In this document: piece after piece, positions 38,645 to 47,483 of the stretch | Layout of the letters: the number at the start of each line of letters is the position of its first letter | Position numbering within the stretch: position 1 is the first letter of the stretch | Assembly (NCBI RefSeq): GCF_028993575.1 | Contig: NZ_CP118615.1 | Location: 3,224,001-3,288,000, forward strand | DNA length: 64,000 nt | Reading direction: 5' to 3' | Origin: Micromonospora cathayae | Lineage (GTDB): Bacteria; Actinomycetota; Actinomycetes; Mycobacteriales; Micromonosporaceae | Position numbers and translations under genes: made by a program | Notes under the pieces: generated by a model | What the model saw: only the letters and a program-made list of their open reading frames with translations | What the model was told of the DNA's origin: nothing | Databases searched by the model: none

Positions 38645-40600
38645 TCAGCGGACGTCCCACAGCCAGACGTCGTCGACCCGGCGGGGCTCGCCGAGCAGGC
38701 CGGTCATCAGGTCCCGCAGGGCGGCCTCCCGGGGGTGCGCGCCGAGCACCACCACGGAGGCCCGCCAGTAGCGCAGGTCCTCGGCGGCCTGGCGGCGGTT
38801 CTCCTCGGTCAGTTCGGGGGCCGCCCCCTTGTCGATGGTGGAGTAGATCAGCGTGCTGGTCGGCCGGTTCGGCGCGCCGAAGATGCCCTCGTCGTTCGGG
38901 CCGGGGCCGATGAAGTACCCGGCGGGGATGGCGAACTCGTGCCCGGTCAGCGCGCTCCAGCGCAGCGTCGACAGGCCGTGCACGTTGCTCGGGATCGGGA
39001 CCGGCACCAGGGTCCGTCCGGCCGGCACGTACGGCCGCCACGCCCCGGAGGTGATGAACGTCGGCGGCGGGTCGATCCGCTCGGCCGGCAGCGGCCGGGG
39101 GATGATCGGTATCACCGCCAGCGCGATGGCCGCCAGGCCGACCGGACGCAACCAACGCCGCCGCCCGGCGACCGGTGGGGCCGGTTCGGCGGGCGCGTCG
39201 ACGCCCCCGGCGGTGTCGTCGAGGCTCCCGGCGGTGTCGTCCGCGGCGACCGCCCTCTCGGGCCGGCCGTCCCCGGTCAGCGCGTCCCGGTCCTCGGCTG
39301 CCGCCGTCCCGGGGCGGCCGGCGGCGGCTACCGCGTCCCAGGCCAGCGCGAGCAGCACCCCGACCGCGCCGGTCGCCACCAGGGTCAGCCGGGTCGGCAT
39401 CATCATCTCGACCAGCGGCAGGTCGTCCGGGATGTAGTGCCAGGGCCCGTAGACCTCGGTCTCCACCCCGTTGAACCGGACCCGGGGGCCGATCGCCGCC
39501 ACGCTGAAGAGCACCACCAGCACCGCCGCGATCCGCGCCGCCAACGACCGCCGCCAGAGCAGGACCATCGCCACCACGGTGACCAGCACCACCGGCCAGC
39601 CGAACCAGGTGTTCTGCTCGGTCAGGCCGATGGTCTTCTCCACCGCCGGATCACCGGCCAGGCTGTCCCGGGGGAAGGTGACGAAGGCCGCCAGGTCCTC
39701 ACCCCAGGAGTGGAACACGCCGCCCTGCAGACCACGGTAGGACTGCGGGCCGTTGAACTGGAACCAGATCGGGTACGCGGTCAACACCAGCGCCAACCCG
39801 CCGCCGAGGCCGAGCGCGGCCAGGAAGGTGCCGGCCTGCGCCAGCGCCGCGCGCCGGCGGACCACCGCGTACGTGACCACGATCACCAGGCAGGCCAGCG
39901 CGGTGAGCAGCAGCATCTCCTCGTTGATGAAGATCTGGTACGCCACCAGCAGGCCCAGCGCGAGGCCGTTGCGCCGCCACCGGCCCGGCTCCCCGAGCCG
40001 GAGTACCCGCGCCACGATCAGCGGCAGCAGGAAGTTCGACACGAAGTTCGGCTGACCGTTGGCGTGGTGCACGATGCCCGGCGCGAACCCGAGGAACCCG
40101 CCGCCGACGAACGCCGCCGCCCGGGACCGGACCAGGTGCCGCGACAGCACCCAGTACGACGTGGCGGCGGTGGCGGCGAGCGCGCCGCCCAGGTAGAGGG
40201 CGTACACCACCTGCGGGCCGAGCAGCATGGTCAGCGGGGCCAACGGCAGGGTCACCCCGAGCAGCGAGGTGTTCGCCATCATGTTCACCCCGTCCGGGGC
40301 GTTCTGCCGGTCGGAGAACAGCGGGTTCTCCAGGTGCCGCACCGAGTACGCGCCGTGCGAGAAGAGCCACTCGAACCAGCTGTGGTCGGTGGGCAGGTGC
40401 GCGGAGACCCGGTTCTCCACGTCCACCCAGTAGTTGAGGCACACGAGGACACCGAGGAGCACGTAGGCTCCGATGGCCAGTACGTCGATGCGGACGGACC
40501 GGCCGAACCGACCGGTGTCCGGGCGGGCACGCTCGGGCGGATCCGCCGCAGCGGACACGGGCGTGGACGTCAACGAGGGGTCTACCACCGGCACAGCCAC
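38645..40600 (-). CDS. Polytopic membrane protein, GT-C glycosyltransferase-like (paralogue B)
   Basis: 651 residues. Same plan as the convergent neighbour: loop QNAPDGVNMMANTSLLG, then GFAPGIVHHANGQPNFVSNF, YQIFINEEMLLLTALA, and the tail LRYWRASVVVLGAH ... DVWLWDVR. A cytosolic Asp/Ala-rich insert (about residues 445-490) lies between membrane segments. GTG 40600 has TACGAT 8 nt upstream; the frame continues antisense through the next gene and that part is rejected. The C-terminal tail starts with FITSGAWRPYVPAGRTLVPVP, matching VTSDQWRRYVAEDQTLVPVP of paralogue A. Function unknown, GT-C role inferred. Confidence 0.72.
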   Translation of the reverse strand: MAVPVVDPSLTSTPVSAAADPPERARPDTGRFGRSVRIDVLAIGAYVLLGVLVCLNYWVDVENRVSAHLPTDHSWFEWLFSHGAYSVRHLENPLFSDRQNAPDGVNMMANTSLLGVTLPLAPLTMLLGPQVVYALYLGGALAATAATSYWVLSRHLVRSRAAAFVGGGFLGFAPGIVHHANGQPNFVSNFLLPLIVARVLRLGEPGRWRRNGLALGLLVAYQIFINEEMLLLTALACLVIVVTYAVVRRRAALAQAGTFLAALGLGGGLALVLTAYPIWFQFNGPQSYRGLQGGVFHSWGEDLAAFVTFPRDSLAGDPAVEKTIGLTEQNTWFGWPVVLVTVVAMVLLWRRSLAARIAAVLVVLFSVAAIGPRVRFNGVETEVYGPWHYIPDDLPLVEMMMPTRLTLVATGAVGVLLALAWDAVAAAGRPGTAAAEDRDALTGDGRPERAVAADDTAGSLDDTAGGVDAPAEPAPPVAGRRRWLRPVGLAAIALAVIPIIPRPLPAERIDPPPTFITSGAWRPYVPAGRTLVPVPIPSNVHGLSTLRWSALTGHEFAIPAGYFIGPGPNDEGIFGAPNRPTSTLIYSTIDKGAAPELTEENRRQAAEDLRYWRASVVVLGAHPREAALRDLMTGLLGEPRRVDDVWLWDVR

Positions 40601-40705
40601 GACGCGCCATCGTACGCGAGGGTTGTTGTCGCTTTTGCCGGCCCGGTACGTTTCGCGGCGCTGCCGAGGCGACACCGGCCCGTGCGGGTACGAGGAGGAG
40701 TACGG

Positions 40706-41998
40706 GTGGCACTGATCGACCTGGGCGAGCTGCGCGGGGAGCCCGAGCCGGTCCACCGGTCGGGGCGGCGACGCTCCCGGCCGGCCGGTCGCCCCGGGCC
40801 GGTCCTGCTGGTGCTGCTGCTCGTGCTGGTCACCGTGGCCGGTGCGGTGCCGGCCCCCCGCCGGCTCTCGGTGACGTTGACCGTGCCGCCCGGTGCCACG
40901 GTGTACTGGGCCGGCGACCGGCTCGTCGCGGTCGGGCCGGTGGAACTCGGCACCGACGGCGACTTCCAGGTGGTCGCCTTCGACGTACCCGCCGAGGGGC
41001 CGACCGCGACGACGGCCCTCACCCCCCGCTGGCGGACGACCGTGCCGCAGGTCACCGGTCTGCGGCCGATGGGCGACGTCGCGGGCGTCCTGCTGCTGGT
41101 GGGCATCCGGGCCGGGAGTGAGGAGATGGTCACCCTGGACCTGGCGACCGGGCGGCCCGGTTGGCGGCAGCCCGGCAGCGGGATGCCGACCGAACGGGAC
41201 GGGATCCTGCTGCTGACCGGGGACGGGGACGACCGGACGCTGCGGGTGGTGGAGCCGCGCACCGGCGTGCTGCGCTGGTCGGTGCGCGGGGTGCCGCAAC
41301 AGGTGGACTACCGGTTCGGCGGGCACGGCATCGACCGGCTGCTGTGGTCCACTCCGGAGGGTCGGGCCGAGATCCGGGACGCGGACACCGGCAGCGTGCT
41401 GGCCACCGCCCCGCTACGCGTCTCCGCGCCGGTACCGGGCGGGCAACCCCAGTTCCTGGACGACCTGCTGCTGGTGGTCCGTACCGACCCACCGCTGGTG
41501 TCCGCGTACGAGTTGGACCGGCTGACGCCGCGCTGGACGGCGAGCGTGCCCTCGGTGAGCCACCTGCAACCCTGCGGCGTGGTGCTCTGCGCGTGGGGCG
41601 AGACCGGCGGGATGTGGGCGCTCGACCCGGACACCGGCCGGACCAGGTGGAGCGATCCCCGCTGGACGATGGCGGTGCCGGCGGCCGACCGGGTCCTGGT
41701 GACCGACTCGCCGCGGCATTCCGAGAACCTGATCGTGGTGCTCGACGCGTCGACCGGTCGGACGGTACGGGAGCTCGGCGAGTGGCGCGGACTGGGGACA
41801 CCGGAAGACGGCCGGCTGACCGTCTTCCGGCCGGTGGGCGACCGTGCGGCGATGGTGGCCGAGCTGGACGTCGAGGCCGGCGAGACCCGGGTGGTGGACG
41901 TGCTGCCGGGCAGCCTCGACCAGTGTCAGCTGGGCACCTGGCCGGTGCTCTGCCAGGAGGAAGGCGGCTCCTACCGGCTCTGGTGGCCGCCGAACTGA
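40706..41998 (+). CDS. Membrane-anchored PQQ-like beta-propeller protein
   Basis: 430 residues, GTG 40706 after GAGGAGGAG. One membrane segment (PVLLVLLLVLVTVAGAV, about residues 32-48) then an extracytoplasmic beta-propeller of PQQ/BamB type: repeats such as LDLATGRPGWRQP, VEPRTGVLRWSV, RDADTGSVLATAP, LDPDTGRTRWSDP and LDASTGRTVREL. No enzyme motif; such propellers usually act as scaffolds or sensors. Divergent from paralogue B across 105 bp. Two Cys pairs near the C-terminal half may be disulfides. Confidence 0.78.
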   Translation: MALIDLGELRGEPEPVHRSGRRRSRPAGRPGPVLLVLLLVLVTVAGAVPAPRRLSVTLTVPPGATVYWAGDRLVAVGPVELGTDGDFQVVAFDVPAEGPTATTALTPRWRTTVPQVTGLRPMGDVAGVLLLVGIRAGSEEMVTLDLATGRPGWRQPGSGMPTERDGILLLTGDGDDRTLRVVEPRTGVLRWSVRGVPQQVDYRFGGHGIDRLLWSTPEGRAEIRDADTGSVLATAPLRVSAPVPGGQPQFLDDLLLVVRTDPPLVSAYELDRLTPRWTASVPSVSHLQPCGVVLCAWGETGGMWALDPDTGRTRWSDPRWTMAVPAADRVLVTDSPRHSENLIVVLDASTGRTVRELGEWRGLGTPEDGRLTVFRPVGDRAAMVAELDVEAGETRVVDVLPGSLDQCQLGTWPVLCQEEGGSYRLWWPPN

Positions 41999-42122
41999 CC
42001 GCCCGTCCGCTCACCCCGGCAGCGGTTCCGGCGGCCCGGCCGGCGGTTCGGACCTTCCGGCCGATGGTTCGGGCGGCCCGGCCACTCACCCCGGGCCCGA
42101 CGGTCCGGTTCGCCGGGGCCGG

Positions 42123-43430
42123 TCACCAGTTGGGCTGGGCGGGCGGCGGGGGCAGCGGCACGGAGGGCGGGCGGATCACGTACACCATGCCGCCGCTGCC
42201 GCGCTGCCAGGCCGCCTCGAACCGGGACCGGTCCACGATGCGGCGTACCCCGTCGTCGTCCGGCGCGTACGGGTCGTTGAGCACCGGATCACCGTCGGCG
42301 GTGAAGCCGACCAGCACGATCAGGTGCCCCCTGGTGTCGTAGTCCAGGCCGGGCACGTCACCGACCCGGAACGCGGTGGAGACCACCAGCGGTATCCCGG
42401 CCGCGACGAACCGTTCCGCCTCGGCCAGCGACCGCAGCCGGGTGACGAAGGCGGCCATCCCGTACCGCCCGGCGTATGCGGTGTTGAACGCCCAGTTCCC
42501 GGCACCCCGGTAGGCGTGGTCGTAGCAGTGCCGGGCCGCGTGGTCGACCGTCGGCCGGGGGTCGGCCGGATCCACCCAGGCGTACTCGTCCGGGGCTGGC
42601 CCGGCCGCCCAGAAGGCGAGCACCATGGCGGTACAGGTGGGGCTGCACCACGAGTCGCCGCCGCCACCCCAGCGGGGGTAGTGCCCGGCGTGCACCCGCT
42701 GGGAGAACGTGGGCACCGCCAGCACCGTGCCCCGGGCCGCCGGGACACCCCCGTCGACGGTCCCGCCCGCCGGGGCGGCTGTCACGTGCCCCGCCGGGCC
42801 GTGCCCCGCCGGGCCGTGCCCCGCCGGGCCGTGCCCCGCGTGCCCCGCCGGGGCGGCCGGGGGGTCCGCTGCCGGGCCGGCGGCGTCCGCTGACCGGTGG
42901 CCGGAGGCGACCGCGCCGACGGTACGCAGGACCGGGCGGTCGGTGCCGCCCGCCGGTCGGGCCAGGGTCACCCGGAGCTGCCAGCCGGTCAGTCGGGAAC
43001 CGGTGGCGGTCAGCGTGTCGGTGTCGACCTCGGCCTGCCGGTCGCGTTGCCCGGGTACCGAGGTGCGTCGCAGGCCCTCGTCGCCGGCGGCCCAGCGGGC
43101 CAGCACGTACCAGCCGGTGACCGGGGCGTCGTCGGCCCAGCCGCACACCTCCACCTGGAGCCAGCACCCGTCGGGGGTGTCGGCGGTCCAGGACGGGACG
43201 ACCTGGTGGACCGGGAAGCCGACCCGGACCGGCGGGGAGACCCAGCGGCCGACGTCGTACCGGACGTGGGCGCCGGTGTGCGGGTCGGTGTGCGCGAGCC
43301 GGGCCGGCAACGAGCCCAGGACCAGGCCGTCGTCGGCGCAGCGGACGCCGAGCACGGTGCCGTCGGCCAGGTCCGCCGGGAACCGGAAGGCCCGGTAGGC
43401 GATGTTCCGCCCCTGCTCAGCTGCGCTCAT
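42123..43430 (-). CDS. C39-like cysteine peptidase with N-terminal beta-domain
   Basis: 435 residues. N-terminal ~165 residues form a beta-rich domain of unknown family; then a Gly/His/Pro/Ala linker of AGHGP repeats (about 195-213); then a papain-like peptidase C39_2 domain with the catalytic Cys in SWCSPTCTAMVLAFW, His in RGHLIVLVGF and Asp/Asn in VLNDPYAPDD. No clear signal peptide is seen, unusual for this family, so the site of action is uncertain. ATG 43430 lies downstream of a good promoter (43463-43491). No substrate peptide or lantibiotic transporter gene is nearby. Confidence 0.78.
   Translation of the reverse strand: MSAAEQGRNIAYRAFRFPADLADGTVLGVRCADDGLVLGSLPARLAHTDPHTGAHVRYDVGRWVSPPVRVGFPVHQVVPSWTADTPDGCWLQVEVCGWADDAPVTGWYVLARWAAGDEGLRRTSVPGQRDRQAEVDTDTLTATGSRLTGWQLRVTLARPAGGTDRPVLRTVGAVASGHRSADAAGPAADPPAAPAGHAGHGPAGHGPAGHGPAGHVTAAPAGGTVDGGVPAARGTVLAVPTFSQRVHAGHYPRWGGGGDSWCSPTCTAMVLAFWAAGPAPDEYAWVDPADPRPTVDHAARHCYDHAYRGAGNWAFNTAYAGRYGMAAFVTRLRSLAEAERFVAAGIPLVVSTAFRVGDVPGLDYDTRGHLIVLVGFTADGDPVLNDPYAPDDDGVRRIVDRSRFEAAWQRGSGGMVYVIRPPSVPLPPPPAQPNW
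42786..42830. repeat. 15-bp in-frame tandem repeat encoding GPAGH
   Basis: Three perfect copies of GTGCCCCGCCGGGCC inside the linker of the C39-like peptidase gene; partial copies flank it. Confidence 0.85.
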
Positions 43431-43462
43431 GACGATCCGATCGCAGTAGTTATGTTTCGTGC

Positions 43463-43491
43463 AGCATCGCGTACTCGAAGATTGTTTGCAA
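43463..43491 (-). promoter_or_regulatory. Promoter of the C39-like peptidase gene
   Basis: Minus strand TTGCAA (-35, 43486-43491), 17 nt, GATGCT (-10, 43463-43468). The region 43440-43500 is noticeably less GC-rich than its surroundings. Confidence 0.55.
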
Positions 43492-43567
43492 TGGATGGGT
43501 GGCTGCGGTGACCTCGCGTTTGGCGGCCGGCACTAGGTTGTGCGGGGGCGGCACCGAGGAGGCTGGA

Positions 43568-44236
43568 ATGCGGGTACTGGTGGTGGAGGACGAGCGCAAC
43601 CTCGCCGACGCGATCGCGCGGGGACTGCGCCGGCGGGGCATGGCGGTCGACGTCGCGTACGACGGTGACGCCGGCCACGAGATGGCCTTCGTCACCCGGT
43701 ACGACGTGGTCATCCTCGACCGCGACCTGCCCGGCGTGCACGGCGACCAGATCTGCGCCGAGCTGGCCGCCTCCGGCACCCTCACCCGGGTGCTCATGCT
43801 GACCGCCAGCGGCACCGTCTCCGACCGGGTCGAGGGGCTCCAGCTCGGCGCGGACGACTACCTGCCCAAGCCGTTCGCCTTCGACGAGCTGGTCGCCCGG
43901 GTCCAGGCCCTCGGCCGGCGGGCCACCCCGCCCGCCCCGCCGGTGCTGGAACTCGCCGACCTGGTGCTCGACCCGGCCCGCCGGGTGGTCACCCGGGGCG
44001 GCACGCCGGTCGACCTGACCAACAAGGAGTTCGGCGTGCTGGCCGAGCTGCTCAAGGCCCGGGGCGCGGTGGTCTCCAGCGAGGAACTGCTGGAACGGGT
44101 CTGGGACGCCAACACCGACCCGTTCACCACCATCGTCCGGGTCACCGTGATGACGCTACGCAAGAAGCTCGGCGATCCGCCGCTGATCGAGACGGTGGTG
44201 GGCGCCGGATACCGGATGGGCGGAGAACCGGCATGA
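43568..44236 (+). CDS. OmpR/PhoB-family response regulator
   Basis: 222 residues. Receiver domain with acidic pocket VVEDE, phosphoacceptor Asp51 (VVILDRDLPG), Thr in LMLTAS and Lys101 (YLPKPF); C-terminal winged helix (about 130-220, TNKEFGVLAELLKARGAVVSSEELLERVW). ATG 43568 follows GAGGAGG by 5 nt. Its stop overlaps the ATG of the kinase gene (ATGA). Signal and target genes unknown; the divergent peptidase gene is a possible target by position only. Confidence 0.92.
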   Translation: MRVLVVEDERNLADAIARGLRRRGMAVDVAYDGDAGHEMAFVTRYDVVILDRDLPGVHGDQICAELAASGTLTRVLMLTASGTVSDRVEGLQLGADDYLPKPFAFDELVARVQALGRRATPPAPPVLELADLVLDPARRVVTRGGTPVDLTNKEFGVLAELLKARGAVVSSEELLERVWDANTDPFTTIVRVTVMTLRKKLGDPPLIETVVGAGYRMGGEPA

Positions 44237-45468
44237 CCGTCTACCTGACCCGCCGTCCCCGGCTGCGACCCACCCTGCGGCTGCGGCTGACCCTGCTCAA
44301 CGGCATCCTGCTGATCGGGGCCGGGGCGATCCTCGTCCTGCTGGCCTGGCTGCTGGTCCGGGACGCGCTGCGCCCCACCGACGAGCTGCTCCCCGGCACC
44401 ACCGTGGTGCTCGCCGACGGCCGGACCCTGGACGCCGGGCAGTGGCAGCGGCAACTGGTCGACGCCGCGTCCCGGGAACTGCTCGCCAAGGGGCTGGTCG
44501 CGCTGCTGGCGATCAGCGCCGTCGCGGTGGTCGGCGCGTACGCGGTCGCCGGCCGGGCGCTGCGCCCGCTGCACCAGGTCACCTCCACCGCCCGGCGGCT
44601 CGGCGAAGCCACCCTGGACCAGCGGATCGGCTACTCGGGCGCGGACGACGAGGTGGCCGAGCTGGCCAAGACGTTCGACGCCATGCTGGACCGGATCGCC
44701 GAGGCGTTCGAGGCGCAGAAGCGGTTCGTCGCGAACGCCTCGCACGAGCTGCGTACACCGCTGGCGGTGATGCGTACCGAGATCGACGTGACGCTCAGCG
44801 ACGACGAGGCGGACGTGGCCGAGTTCCGTCGGATGGCCACCGTGGTCCGGGACGCCTCCGAACGGGCCAACGGTCTGGTGGACGCGCTGCTGGTGCTGGC
44901 GCGCAGCGAGGCCCAGGCGGGACGGCGGCTGGGCCGCAAGACCGAGTGCGACCTGGCCGACGGTACCGCCGCGGCGCTGTCGGCGGTCCGCCGCGAGGTG
45001 GAGCGGATCAAGCTGCGGGTGGAGACCGACCTGGAGCCGGCCCCGGTGGTCGGTGACCCGGGTCTGCTCGGCCGGCTGGCCGGAAACCTCGTCGAGAACG
45101 CGGTGCGCTACAACCACCTGCACGGGCGGCTCTCGGTACGGACCGGCTCCGACGGGCGCGAGTCGTGGCTGGTGGTGGGAAACACCGGATTCGAGGTGGA
45201 CCAGGCGGACGTGCCCGGCCTGTTCGAGCCGTTCCGCCGGGGCGGGCGGGAGCGGACCGGGGCCCGTGGCTCCGGGCTGGGGCTGTCCATCGTCCGGGCG
45301 GTCTGCGACGCGCACGGCGGCAGCGTACGGGTGGTGGCGCAGCCCGGCGGAGGCCTGGAGGTCACGGTGACGCTGCCCGCGGCGGCGGCCACGCCGGTGG
45401 TCACCGCCTCGGCGGCGGTGACCACCACCCCGCTGCCGCCCGGCGGAACGGAACAGCCGGCCGGCTGA
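44233..45468 (+). CDS. Sensor histidine kinase
   Basis: 411 residues. Two membrane segments (about 20-44 and 88-108) enclosing a short ~40-residue extracytoplasmic loop, HAMP, HisKA with NASHELRTPLAVMRTE, and HATPase with ENAVRYN and GSGLGLSIVRA. C-terminal Ala/Thr/Pro-rich tail. The small loop suggests a membrane or intramembrane cue rather than a large ligand. Coupled by a 4-bp overlap to the response regulator. Confidence 0.92.
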   Translation: MTVYLTRRPRLRPTLRLRLTLLNGILLIGAGAILVLLAWLLVRDALRPTDELLPGTTVVLADGRTLDAGQWQRQLVDAASRELLAKGLVALLAISAVAVVGAYAVAGRALRPLHQVTSTARRLGEATLDQRIGYSGADDEVAELAKTFDAMLDRIAEAFEAQKRFVANASHELRTPLAVMRTEIDVTLSDDEADVAEFRRMATVVRDASERANGLVDALLVLARSEAQAGRRLGRKTECDLADGTAAALSAVRREVERIKLRVETDLEPAPVVGDPGLLGRLAGNLVENAVRYNHLHGRLSVRTGSDGRESWLVVGNTGFEVDQADVPGLFEPFRRGGRERTGARGSGLGLSIVRAVCDAHGGSVRVVAQPGGGLEVTVTLPAAAATPVVTASAAVTTTPLPPGGTEQPAG

Positions 45469-45571
45469 CGAAACCGCCGCCCGGCGGACTGGCGGCGCTG
45501 CTGGCGGGAGCGAGCAGCCGCCCGGCCGGCGGCCGGCCGGACCTGCGCACGGTCGCGGGCCTGACGGGCCG

Positions 45572-46624
45572 TCAGTCGCGCAGCTCGACCGCGGCGCGGA
45601 TGGTGCCGAACTCGGCCGCCGCCGCGGCGGCCGAGGAGAAGAACACCACGACCAGGCCGACGCTGCCGTGGTCGGCCCAGGCGCAGACCCCCAGCGACAC
45701 GTCGGCGGACTTGCCGTCGCCGCACTTCGCCACCCCGCCGAGGGGACCCGGGGCGATGGCGGTCATGCCGGTGACGGACAGGTCCTTGGTGACGCCCTCG
45801 ATCGCGTCGTCGAGTTCCGACTCAGGGCTGAGGACGAACGCGGAGGCGGCCACCAGCATCACCATGTTCCGGTCGTCCGGGCTGCCGTAGAACGCCCCGA
45901 CCACGCCGGTGTCGTCGCTGAGCTTGGACTTCATCTCCCGGACAAGTTCGTCGGAGAGCTTCTGCAACTTGGCGTCGGTGCTCTTCGGCCGGCCGGCGAG
46001 GGTCTCCGGGGTGACCAGCCGGATCTCCGGGTCGGTGCTGGGTGTCGCGGACGGCGTCGGGGCCGGGGTGGTCCCGGTCGGGTCCGCCGAGGCGGTCGGG
46101 GTCACGGTCTCCCGGTCGCCGCCGGTGTCCTCGCCGGCGAGGGCGAAGTAGGTCAGGCCACCGCCGCCGAGCAGCACCGCCAGCACCCCGATGATGCTCA
46201 ACGTCGCCGCCAGGCTGACCGGCCGTCGTCCCGGCGGGGGCGCCGCCACCGGGTAGGGGGCCGGCGCGAAGGCCCCGGGCCCCGGCGGAGGGCCACCGTA
46301 CGTTCCGGTCGGCGCGGCACCCGGCGCGTACGGGCTGACCGGCGCGACACCCGGTGCGTACGGGCTGGTCGGTGCGGCAGGTGTCCCGTACGGGTTGGTC
46401 GGCGCGGCGTACGGGCTCGTCGGCGCGGCCGGTGTGCCGTACGGCAGGGTCGGGTACGGGCCGGGCGGCGGCGTGGGCGTCGCCGGCGGCTCGGCGGGCC
46501 AGCCCGGCTGGTACGGCGGGTGACCGCCCGAGGTGGGCTGGTCGTTCGGCCAGGCCGGCACGTCGTACGTGGTGGGATCCTGCTCGGGCTGCCCGGACCA
46601 GGGGTCGACCGGCGGTGTGGACAT
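45572..46624 (-). CDS. Pro-rich-tail membrane protein with Cys-containing extracellular domain (paralogue 1)
   Basis: 350 residues. Cytosolic Pro/Tyr/Gly/Ala-rich tail (1-170, many PYG/APTSPY units), one membrane segment (SLAATLSIIGVLAVLLGGGG), a Thr/Pro linker, then an extracellular domain (about 235-350) ending with PGPLGGVAKCGDGKSADVSLGVCAW and AEFGTIRAAVELRD. The end domain is clearly shared with the protein at 47532-48290. The two Cys (in KCGDG and GVCAW) likely pair. I do not recognise the family; function unknown. ATG 46624 lies 33 nt after TACCAT. Confidence 0.75.
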   Translation of the reverse strand: MSTPPVDPWSGQPEQDPTTYDVPAWPNDQPTSGGHPPYQPGWPAEPPATPTPPPGPYPTLPYGTPAAPTSPYAAPTNPYGTPAAPTSPYAPGVAPVSPYAPGAAPTGTYGGPPPGPGAFAPAPYPVAAPPPGRRPVSLAATLSIIGVLAVLLGGGGLTYFALAGEDTGGDRETVTPTASADPTGTTPAPTPSATPSTDPEIRLVTPETLAGRPKSTDAKLQKLSDELVREMKSKLSDDTGVVGAFYGSPDDRNMVMLVAASAFVLSPESELDDAIEGVTKDLSVTGMTAIAPGPLGGVAKCGDGKSADVSLGVCAWADHGSVGLVVVFFSSAAAAAAEFGTIRAAVELRD

Positions 46625-46657
46625 CAGATCAGCTCCAGGCGAGGGTACGAACGGGTG

Positions 46658-46663
46658 ATGGTA
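46658..46663 (-). promoter_or_regulatory. -10 element shared with the paralogue at 47532
   Basis: Minus strand TACCATCACCCGTTC here matches TAGCATCACGCGTTC upstream of the paralogous gene (-10 at 48322-48327). Both leaders then carry CCTGGAGC before the start. Conserved promoter-plus-leader of two duplicated genes. Confidence 0.55.
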
Positions 46664-46776
46664 GCCAGTGCCGGGCCGTCGGCGGCACCCCCGGACGCGT
46701 CGGGCCGGCCCGCGCCCGGGTCGGGCGCACCCGGGCACCATCCTCCCCGGAGGACGCAAGGGCGGCTGACGGCCGG

Positions 46777-46824
46777 CCGGGCAGGTTCGCGGTCGGCGGG
46801 CCGGGCAGGTTCGCGGCCGGCGGG
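46777..46824. repeat. 24-bp tandem duplication in spacer
   Basis: 46777-46800 and 46801-46824 differ at one base. Part of the 378-bp spacer 46625-47002, which also holds the short reading frame at 46913. Confidence 0.8.
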
Positions 46825-46845
46825 TCGGAACAGGCGGAATCCGGG

Positions 46846-46875
46846 TTGCACCGGGTCGGGGAGGGCTGCCAGGAT
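46846..46875 (+). promoter_or_regulatory. Promoter upstream of the 14-codon ORF and VOC gene
   Basis: TTGCAC (46846-46851), 18 nt, CAGGAT (46870-46875). It would start a transcript about 37 bp before the small ORF. Confidence 0.45.
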
Positions 46876-46912
46876 GTCCCGGTCAGCCCCGAGCCGGAGG
46901 GAGGTGCGGTCG

Positions 46913-46957
46913 ATGTCCAGCATGATCGTTTCCGCGCCCCGGCGTCCGTACCGCTGA
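46913..46957 (+). CDS. Possible 14-residue leader peptide
   Basis: ATG 46913 lies 6 nt after GGAGGT and reads MSSMIVSAPRRPYR then TGA, 45 bp before the VOC gene start. Promoter, ribosome site and short frame are well placed for a leader ORF, but the size makes chance likely. No known leader family recognised. Confidence 0.3.
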   Translation: MSSMIVSAPRRPYR

Positions 46958-47002
46958 CCGCCGACTCACCGGGGTGCTCTGGTCCACATCGGAGGACACC
47001 CC

Positions 47003-47386
47003 GTGAGTTCAGGAATCCACAGCGTCACGTTCGACTGCGCCGACCCCTACACCCTGGCCGGTTTCTGGTCGGAGGTCTTCGGCTGCCCCCGTCAGCCCGA
47101 CGACCTGCCCGGCGACCCGGAGGCCATGCTGCTGCCGCCGGGCCGGGCGATGGTGCTGTTCGTCCAGGTCCCGGAGGGCAAGACGGTGAAGAACCGGGTC
47201 CACCTGTGCCTGCAGCCGGCCGACCGGAACCGGGACGCCGAGGTCGAGCGGCTGCTCGCCGTCGGCGCCACCCAGGTCGACGACCGGCGACGGCCGGACG
47301 GGACGGGCTGGGTGGTCCTGGCCGACCCGGAGGGCAACGAGTTCTGCGTGGAGCGCAGCGCCGCCGAGCGGGCCACCGCCGGCTGA
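47003..47386 (+). CDS. VOC (glyoxalase/bleomycin-resistance fold) family protein
   Basis: 127 residues, GTG start after GGAGGA. HSVTFDCADPYTLAGFWSEVFG opening and the C-terminal ADPEGNEFCV are typical of VOC proteins. Two beta-alpha-beta-beta-beta modules bind a metal in this family; here the expected ligands (His in the first strand, Glu in EGNEF) are present. Substrate unknown. Not linked in strand to its neighbours, which are the two Pro-rich paralogues on either side. Confidence 0.82.
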   Translation: MSSGIHSVTFDCADPYTLAGFWSEVFGCPRQPDDLPGDPEAMLLPPGRAMVLFVQVPEGKTVKNRVHLCLQPADRNRDAEVERLLAVGATQVDDRRRPDGTGWVVLADPEGNEFCVERSAAERATAG

Positions 47387-47483
47387 CCGCGCTGCCGGCC
47401 CCCCCGGCCTGGCTGACCGGGCCGGGTGGCCGGTCGCCCCGACCGCTGTCAGCCGGGCCGGCTGATCGGCCCGGCTGACCGGG

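Noticed and set aside
40601..41326. N-terminal extension of GT-C-like paralogue B
   Set aside because: Antisense to the PQQ-like gene; GTG 40600 has a promoter 8 nt upstream.
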